This document shows positions 57,142 to 64,000 of a DNA stretch of 64,000 nt, piece after piece. Position numbers and translations under genes: made by a program. Position 1 is the first letter of the stretch. Every line of letters starts with the position of its first letter. The stretch is from contig JBAIAC010000033.1 of assembly GCA_037349315.1 (NCBI GenBank), forward strand, positions 10,000,001 through 10,064,000, written 5' to 3'. The notes beneath the pieces are model-generated. The model had not been told where the DNA came from. It worked only from the letters and a program-made list of their open reading frames with translations, and searched no databases. This DNA is from Chelydra serpentina (lineage: Eukaryota > Chordata > Testudines > Chelydridae).

Positions 57142-58179
57142 GAACAGACTATGTAGACCTGAGGACAGAACTAGGAAGTTAGTAAAGAAAGAAAAATATT
57201 TTGCAGGTAAAGAAAACAAACTTCTTAGCTGCAATACAATTTTAAAAAAATCTTCCACATAACATGTCAGATTCATCGCTGGTGTAACTCTATTTAAGAT
57301 GATAATGTTAAAACAGGGCTGAATTTGGACCAAGGTCTTTGGCTTATCTAGAATCATAGAAAAAATGAATAGAAGTAACTTAGTATAGTACAGGAATTAC
57401 ACCACTCTAGTAGTAATGTTGATTAATAACAATTCTTTTTAACATTACACAATTTATGTAATTAAAGAGTACCTATTAATCTGAATTCTGCAGTAGATAT
57501 GAATGTATCCAATAAACCATAATGGAGTTATAAATTCAATATACTCACACTTGACGAGATTAAAATATGCTATACTTTAAATGAATATTTCCAACCATTC
57601 CCAGCCATTCAAAAGTTATCCACATTATTTGTTGTGCATATGGTATTTATCTTTAAAAATACACATCTGCCAAAATATTTTCATGCTTCATTAATTTTAT
57701 AGCAAAAATATCAATCCATACACTTTTACAAGAAAGAAGATACAATGATGGCAATGGCAGACGAACAGCCAGTATCAATACCTACAAACTACAATGTTTC
57801 ACCCACAAAGAAGGCTGTAGTTTCTTACACGTATAAAGAGGGGGAAATGTTATTATCAAAGACAGCTTATGAAATGTGATCTTGAAGTCCCAAAAGTTTT
57901 TGTACTCAGTGTTTAGTAATATTTATAAACATAATGCTACAAGATAAGCTGTCCCCAAAGACTTTTTAGAATGTTGTAGAAATGATGCAAATAAATCAGT
58001 AATTGCATTGATTAACTGAACGCCATTATTAAATGCCCCTTATTCAAGTATAAATAATGGGTCTCACTTTTGGATGCATCATAAAATGCCAAATTATTGA
58101 ATATAATCCGTAAAATGAATGAACCTACTGTACCATGATTGCAGTGTTGACATTAAGGACCAAAAAGCAGGTCTACTCT
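57142..58179. other. AT-rich unique-looking DNA with no gene supported
   Basis: An open stretch of about 60 codons (57703-57879) starting after a TAG has a 44-codon frame from 57745 that ends at TGA. I know no homologue, and one such frame is expected by chance. Confidence 0.45.
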
Positions 58180-58187
58180 GCTGTTGC

Positions 58188-58310
58188 TAAGGTGACCAGA
58201 TGTCCTGATTTTATAGAGACAGTCCCGATTTTTGGGTCTTTTTCTTATATAGGCTCCTATTACCCTGCACCCCCGTCCTGATTTTTCACATTTGATGTCT
58301 GGTCACCCTA
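58188..58310. mobile_element. hAT-type MITE, TAGGGTGACC family, copy 3
   Basis: A 123-bp element with TAAGGTGACCAGATGTCC...GGTCACCCTA ends and flanks GCTGTTGC (58180-58187) and GCTGTTTC (58311-58318), an 8-bp duplication with one mismatch. Confidence 0.88.
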
Positions 58311-58318
58311 GCTGTTTC

Positions 58319-59065
58319 CCAAAATGTTGTACAACCTATTATGTCCAAAATGAAAGGAGTACAAACTATTAGAAGCCGGGAGTGCTTTTAGGAACACTTA
58401 CATTAACAATGGTTTCTACACTGTGTAGGGCAAGACAGTTCTATAAATCAACGTTCTTATTTGCTTCTGGTTTTGACTGGGTCCTGACATTTTCTTTTTT
58501 ATCTTTGAGTTTCTATCTGCATATTTTAATAAGAGCTCTTTTATGTCAGTTTTCCATTTAGGCTATTTTTCTTACTGACTGGTGACTTAGAGAAGAAATA
58601 GTGTTGAGTTAATAAGCAGGGTTTTAGTTTTCACTTTTTTTAAAATACTCAAACTATTTTACTAGTACAAGAGAATCCTACTGAAGATCTCAAATACCTT
58701 GAGTATTTTACATATTTCATACTGCGTCAGTGTTTAAAGAACAAAGACCCTAGTATTAATATGATCAACTAAGAGATGTATGTTCATTTAGATGAAGGTC
58801 ATGATCTTGAGTATAATGAGCCCCCGAAGTGGATGTATAATGAATTTTCAGAATACATTTTGAGCACTAATACACTTATGTTAAATTGTATTAACCTTTT
58901 ACTTGCACAGATTTTTGCTAACATAATAAAGTTACATTTGATTCTATTTCTGACATTTTGAGAGAAAACCCTACAGACTTTTTAGAATTCATGTCAAAGG
59001 TTATTATAATTCATATAGTTTGCAACTACTGACTATAGAGGGAAAGTACTATTGCACATGAAGTT
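58319..59065. other. AT-rich DNA with no gene recognised
   Basis: Nothing recognised. Confidence 0.45.
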
Positions 59066-60568
59066 AAAAGGAGTTGGCTGATGTGATTGCAGAGCCATTG
59101 GCCATTATCTTTGAAAAATCATGGCAATTGGGGGAGGTCCCGGATGACTGGAAAAAAGCTAATGTAGTGCCAATCTTTAAAAAAGGGAAGAAGGAAGATC
59201 CGGGGAACTACAGGCCAGTCAGTCTCACCTCAGTCCCTGGAAAAATCATGGAACAGGTCCTCAAGGAATCAATTCTGAACCACTTAAAGGAGGGGAAAGT
59301 GATCAGGAACAGTCAGCATGGATTCACCAAGGGCAAGTCATGCCTGACTAACCTAATTACTTTCTATGACGAGATAACTGGCTCTGTGGATGAGGGGAAA
59401 GCAGTGGATGTGCTATTTCTTGACTTTAGCAAAGCTTTTGATACAGTCTCCCACAGTGTTCTTGCCAGCAAGTTAAAGAAGTATGGGCTGGATGAATGGA
59501 CGGTAAGGTGGATAGAAAACTGGCTGGATGGTCGCGCTCAACGGGTAGTGATCAATGGCTCCATGTCTAGTTGGCAGCCGGTATCAAGTGGAGTGCCCCA
59601 AGGGTCGGTGCTGGGGCCGGTTTTGTTCAATATCTTCATCAACGACCTGGAGGATGGTGTGGACTGCACCCTTAGCAAGTTTGCAGATGACACTAAACTG
59701 GGAGGAGTGGTAGATACAATGGAGGGTAGAGATAGGATACAGAGGGACCTAGACAAATTAGAGGATTGGGCCAAAAAAATATGATGAGGTTCAACAAGGA
59801 CAAGTGCAGAGTCCTGCACTTAGGACGGAAGAATCCCATGCACTGCTACAGACTAGGGACCGAATGGCTGGGCAGAGGTTCTGCAGAAAAGGACCTAGGG
59901 GTTACAGTGGACGAAAAGCTGAATATGAGTCAACAGTGTGCCCTTGTTGCCAAGAAGGCTAACGGCATTTGGGGCTGTATAAGTAGGGGCATTTCAAGGA
60001 GATCGAGGGACGTGATTATTCCCCTCTATTTGGCACTGGTGAGGCCTTATTTGGAGTACTGTGTCCAGTTTTGGGCCCCACACTACAAGAAGGATGTGGA
60101 TAAATTGGAAAGAGTCCAGCGGAGGGCAACAAAAATGATTAGGGGGCTGGAGCACATGACTTATGAGGAGAGGCTGAGGGAACTGGGATTGTTTAGCCTG
60201 CAGAAGAGAAGAATGAGGGGGGATTTGATAGCTGCTTTCAACTACCTGAAAGGGGGTTCCAAAGAGGAGGGATCTAGACTGTTCTCAGTGGTAGAAGATG
60301 ACAGAACAAGGAGTACTGGTCTCAAGTTGCAGAGGGGGAGGTTTAGGTTGGATATTAGGAAAAACTTTTTCACTAGTAGGGTGGTGAAGCACTGGAATGG
60401 GTTACCTAGGGAGGTGGTGGAATCTCCATCCTTAGAGGTTTTTAAGGTCAGGCTTGACAAAGCCCTGGCTGGGATGATTTAGTTGGGGTTGGTCCTGCTT
60501 TGAGCAGGGGGTTGGACTAGATGACCTCCTGAGGTCCCTTCCAACCCTGAGATTCTATGATTCTATGA
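59066..60568 (+). pseudogene. CR1 LINE ORF2 (reverse transcriptase), best-preserved copy
   Basis: Two frames, 59074-59784 (236 codons) and 59766-60482 (238 codons), together cover the CR1 reverse transcriptase and C-terminal region; the endonuclease is lost by 5' truncation near 59066. In the first frame: [17 protein letters not shown] at residues 45-61, motif A LDFSKAFD at 116-123, [12 protein letters not shown] at 171-182 and the catalytic FADD at 203-206. The second frame has [36 protein letters not shown] and [20 protein letters not shown]. They are separated by a one-base loss in the A run at 59771-59777 compared with the copy at 9.7 kb. The 3' UTR ends in ATTCTATGATTCTATG. Confidence 0.93.
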
Positions 60569-60847
60569 AAAGCTCTTACAGATGAACTATGAAAATAGCT
60601 GCTACATAGATGGGACTGGCATCCACAGTGCTATTCCATGGGGAAGGAAGTAACAGGAATAAAATAAAATTTCTCAGTGGCTTAGATAGTTTCCTCAGCT
60701 GTTCTAATAACAATAAATTAATGTAGAGAAAATATGGTTTTTAAAGTAGCTTAGATTGTACTCTGATCAACATGGCACCAATGAGAACGAAACAGGAAAA
60801 TGCTGATGAAACTATGAAAAGGTCCTTGATATTCTTCTTTGATTGCA
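60569..60847. other. AT-rich DNA with no gene recognised
   Basis: Nothing recognised. Confidence 0.4.
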
Positions 60848-61308
60848 TGTAGCAGGGCGGTCACACCGCTCCGGCCCTGAAAGAGTAAAGAGCCAGCCCT
60901 TGGGGGCGGGGGCTGGGACAGAGAGAGCCAATAAAGGTAGGCGGATAGGGGAAGCATCCGCAGGTAGGCCACGCAGCTGAGCTGCCGTGGGCGGGAGGAC
61001 TGGCCACTGCGGAGGGTGGAGGCGGGGAGCCGAGCCTGCCGCGGCCCATGGGGGGTGGGGCGGGGAGCCGAGCCCGCCGGGGAGCCGAGCCTGCCGTGGC
61101 CCGGGGGGCTGAGCCACCGCTGCGGGGGGGGGGGGGGGGCGGGTGTGAGCCGCTGGGGGCGGTTAGCTGAGCCGCTGGGGGGGGTTAGCTACCGCAGGGG
61201 TGTGTGGAGCTGGCTGTCGTGGGGGCGGGGGCGGCGTTAGTTGGGGGGGCGCAGGGCTGGTGCAAGGAACTTTTGCCTAGGGCGCGAAACTTCCTTGCAC
61301 TGGCCCTG
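60848..61308 (-). mobile_element. GC-rich composite ending in a hAT-type hairpin terminus
   Basis: The right end (61252-61308) is a 57-bp hairpin, CAGGGCTGGTGCAAGG against CCTTGCACTGGCCCTG, matching the terminal hairpin of the hAT element at 18895-18951. The middle is a GAGCCGAGCCTGCCG-type degenerate GC repeat. The left end TGTAGCAGGGCGGTCACACC could be the start of an unrelated LTR. No clear target duplication joins the two sides. The frames in it are compositional. Confidence 0.5.
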
Positions 61309-61630
61309 ACTAGCAGTGCTAATTACATAGTAATAAGATAATAAATACCCACTACAATAAAAACTACTGCAGTGGAGCCTACTTACATAAATGCTTGTTC
61401 AAGAGTAAACTTTTTTTAAAAAGCCCATGAGTTAAACCAAAACACAGAAAAATACAGTGTTAACCCTTAGCATTAAATAAATATTTTGAAGGGGAATAAT
61501 CCTCTTTACAAGCTTCCAGAGCATCAAATGATAGCAGAAAACAGAAGCCCACAGTTGCAGAATTGTGTTTGTACAACCCTTGTATGTCAAATGCATACTC
61601 AATAACTTGGCATACAGAATTGCATTAATC
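61309..61630. other. AT-rich DNA between the GC-rich repeat and the LINE
   Basis: Nothing recognised. The LINE 3' junction is somewhere near 61620-61650. Confidence 0.4.
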
Positions 61631-61648
61631 ACCTGGATCGATCGGACT

Positions 61649-64000
61649 TCAGCTGTCGTTAAGACTGTGCCGATCACAACACGTCTGCCATTCTTCTCGC
61701 ACTCTTGCCTATCTTCTCCACGTTCGTCCGAAACGTTTAACGATGTCATCTTCCCATCTTCTTGGAGGCCGACCGGGGGGGTCTTTTCTGTTCTCGCGGG
61801 TACCACTCAGCAATGATTGCGGTCAACCTGTTATCCGTGAGCCGTGCTGTGTGGCCCACCCATCGCATCTTGTTAGGTCTGCTTTCCACGACAATATCTT
61901 TCACACAGCTGCGTTCTCTGATGATTTCATTTGGTATACGATCCAGAAGGGAGGTTCCCAACATAGCTCGTTCCATTGCCCTTTCAGCTACCAAGAGCCG
62001 TTGCTCTTCTCTCTTCGTCAGTGCCCACGTTTCACTGCCATACAGCATGGCTGGCAGCACCGCTGAATTGAAAATATTTTTACGTGTGGTCTTGTCAATT
62101 TTTCCTTTGAGGACGTCCTTGATGGAATTAAACGCACACCATCCTGCCCGAATCCTTCGCGAGAGTTCTCCGTTCAAGTCTTGGCGCATATTAACTTCTT
62201 GGCCCAAATATATGTACTGTTCCACTTCTTCGATGTCTTCTCCTGTTACCGTTATTCGGGCTTTTCGTAAGACGTCTGATCGCATATATTTCGTTTTGCA
62301 GCGGTTCATTTTCAGGCCGACCTGACTACTTTTCTTGTCGGGTCTTCGTAGCATGCTCTGCAGTTGGTTGGTGCTTTCGGCAATTAGTACAATGTCGTCT
62401 GCAAATCTGAGATGAGATAATCTCTCTCCGTTTATGTTGACACCACTCCTCCAATTGATCATAACCATTTCGAGGCAGGCAGTGAATAGTTTCGGTGAAA
62501 TTGTATCTCTTTGCTTTACGCCTTTCTCGATTGGGATGCGGAGGGGAGTTTCAAGGAGAGTAATGTCTGTTGTACATCCAGTATTCGCTTCCTTCAACAA
62601 ACTAATGTACTGCGTTTTAATGCCCTGCTCTGCGAGCGCCTTTAATATTGCATTAAACTCAACGCTATCGAAGGCCTTTTCATAGTCGACAAAAGCAATG
62701 CACAGCGGGAGTTTGTATTCCCTCGCTCTTTCTAGGAGCTGGCTAAGGGTAAATATATGGTCGATTGTACTGAAATTTCTTCGAAACCCTGCCTGCTCTC
62801 TCGGCTGTTGTTCATCCAGACTCTGCGAAAGTCGATTCGTTATTACCTTTGTGAAGAGCTTGTAGATGTGAGAGAGCAGGCATATAGGGCAGTAGTTCTT
62901 AAGATTTTCTCGATCACCCTTCTTGTGCAGCAAGATGGTATTCGACTCCTTCCAGCTTGATGGTAATTTTCCTTTTTCAAGATATTGACTGAATCTTAAA
63001 GCGAGGGCCTTCCAAAGTTTTTCGCCTCCTGCATAAATCATTTCTGATGTTATTCCATCTTTGCCTGGAGCTTTCCCCTTCTTCATCTGGTGTACTGCGC
63101 TTCGGACTTCGCTGACGATTATTGGGGGGACGCATTCTTCTGACTCTTCGAGAGTTGGGAGGGGGACGTTGATTCTTGATTTGAACAGTTCTGTATAGAA
63201 GTCCTTGCAGACCTCCTCCATCCCTGCTCTGTCGATTACTGTCTCTCCATCCTTGTTCTTCAATGCTGTTACGCTCAATCTATACTGCGTCAATTCCCGC
63301 TTGCATGTCCTGAGGCTCTTGCGTGATTCAGCTGTTTTAAGGAGCTTTTCTTTCTGGAAGTTCTCGAAGTCATCCTTCAGTTTTCGCCGTATAAGTTTGC
63401 ACAGAATGGAGTACTCGAGGTTGTTATCAGAGCTCCTTTTCATGTTTCTCCGCTTCTCCAACAAGCTTTTCGTTTCAATCGAGATTCTTCCCTTCGCCTT
63501 CTTCAGCTTTTTAATTTCAGCTGCTTTTATGCAACATCTCAACTTGTCAGCTAAGATACTATAGTCCTCATCACACTTTTCCATCTGGCTCCAGTCAAAC
63601 CAAGAAATCGCTTTTTTAAGTTTTGCTTCATCGAATGTCTTCGGCTGCTGTTTCCTGTTTGCCATCTGTAACGCCTTCTTTTCCACCGCTTCGTCGAAAA
63701 TCAACTTCGCTCTAAGCAGGCGATGGTCACTGCCGGTGTTGAATGGCTGCACCACAGAGACGTCTTGAACGATGTGCCTTTTATTGACTAAAATATAGTC
63801 GATTTCATTCTTACTCTTCGCGTTTGGTGCGATCCATGTCCACCTTCTTGAGATCTTCTTTTTGTACCAGGTGTTTGCCATGTACAGTTCTTTCATTTCT
63901 GCCATCGCTACCAGCCTCTCTCCTCTTTCATTCCTTTCGCCGCTGCCGTATCTCCCTATGAACTTTTCGCCAGCTTTCCCTCGCCCGACCTTGGCGTTGA
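61649..64000 (-). pseudogene. RTE-type LINE: endonuclease-reverse transcriptase, nearly intact, right edge cut
   Basis: The minus-strand frame is open from 61746 to the window edge. A Met at 63905 gives 719 codons, but 31 further in-frame codons upstream read NAKVGRGKAGEKFIGRYG, part of the apurinic-type endonuclease (GDxNAKVG). The true start therefore lies outside the window. From 63905, endonuclease residues EIDYI (34-38) and GSDHRL (58-63) follow. The polymerase has KGKAPGKDGITSEM (276-289), motif A FVDYEKAFD (405-413), FADD (501-504) and YGSETWAL (622-629). At a G7 run (61775-61781) one extra base diverts the frame; the other frame continues GRPPRRWEDDIVKRF, meets one stop at 61709-61711, and ends at 61649-61651. 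Changes at conserved sites (NYCPI for NYRPI, KQRDTISP for KQGDxISP) fit a dead copy. Confidence 0.9.

Noticed and set aside
57703..57879. Possible short host exon after an AG, with a 44-codon ATG frame at 57745
   Set aside because: No recognised protein, weak acceptor, ends in a stop rather than a donor, and similar open stretches are expected by chance.
60848..60940. Start of a sixth solo LTR (TGTAGCAGGGCGG)
   Set aside because: No matching CA end or target duplication was found, so it is mentioned only inside the composite feature.
1..64000. Host protein-coding gene or tRNA-derived Cry1-type SINE
   Set aside because: No exon with conserved protein sequence and no tRNA-like A/B box structure could be identified by eye on either strand.

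Overview
The window looks like turtle (Testudines) nuclear DNA. The evidence is the mixture of repeats: CR1 LINEs on both strands whose 3' ends finish in ATTCTATG repeats, an L3-like CR1-clade LINE, Penelope-like 3' ends, TG...CA solo LTRs, TWA-flanked Harbinger-type MITEs, 8-bp-flanked hAT MITEs, and old MIR SINEs. This identification is from memory of reptile repeats and no database was searched. No host exon, rRNA, tRNA or CRISPR array is recognisable. Every long open frame that makes protein sense belongs to a transposable element, so the window reads as an intergenic or large-intron segment built by layers of insertions.

Layout. 1-2.4 kb: old CR1 split by a solo LTR. 6.0-8.1 kb: L3-like LINE broken by a 124-bp hAT MITE and an 820-bp Harbinger MITE. 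9.3-10.5 kb: young 5'-truncated CR1. 12.4-12.9 kb: two MITEs sharing one TTA. 13.6-14.0 kb: hAT MITE inside a CR1 tail. 15.3-17.0 kb: gag-like relic, a Penelope-like element with an inverted 5' part, and a second Penelope 3' end. 18.4-20.1 kb: Harbinger-type element with a very GC-rich hAT element inside. 22.3-23.2 kb: unit bounded by perfect 36-bp inverted repeats. 27.3-31.7 kb: two solo LTRs, an interrupted MIR, an old CR1 and a foldback MITE. 38.2-41.6 kb: MITEs, microsatellites and a Penelope 3' end. 43.0-48.8 kb: solo LTR and two minus-strand CR1s, one with an in-frame internal deletion. 50-54.3 kb: MIR, Penelope 3' end, a degenerate minisatellite and the second 826-bp Harbinger MITE. 54.9-57.1 kb: solo LTR, then a Harbinger MITE inserted into a copy of itself. 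58.2-61.3 kb: hAT MITE, the best-preserved CR1 and a GC-rich composite. 61.6-64.0 kb: a nearly intact minus-strand RTE-type LINE running off the right edge.

These parts do not form a pathway; they record insertion history. Many boundaries are fixed to the base by target-site duplications: 5 bp for most LTRs, 8 bp for hAT, TTA/TAA for Harbinger, and 10-12 bp for Penelope 3' ends. The most interesting items are the RTE-like LINE whose C-terminal region resembles nematode RTE proteins (possible horizontal transfer), the internal inversion and hammerhead-like fold of the Penelope elements, the self-nested Harbinger MITE with two conserved hairpins, and the 36-bp perfect inverted repeats around a 920-bp unit.
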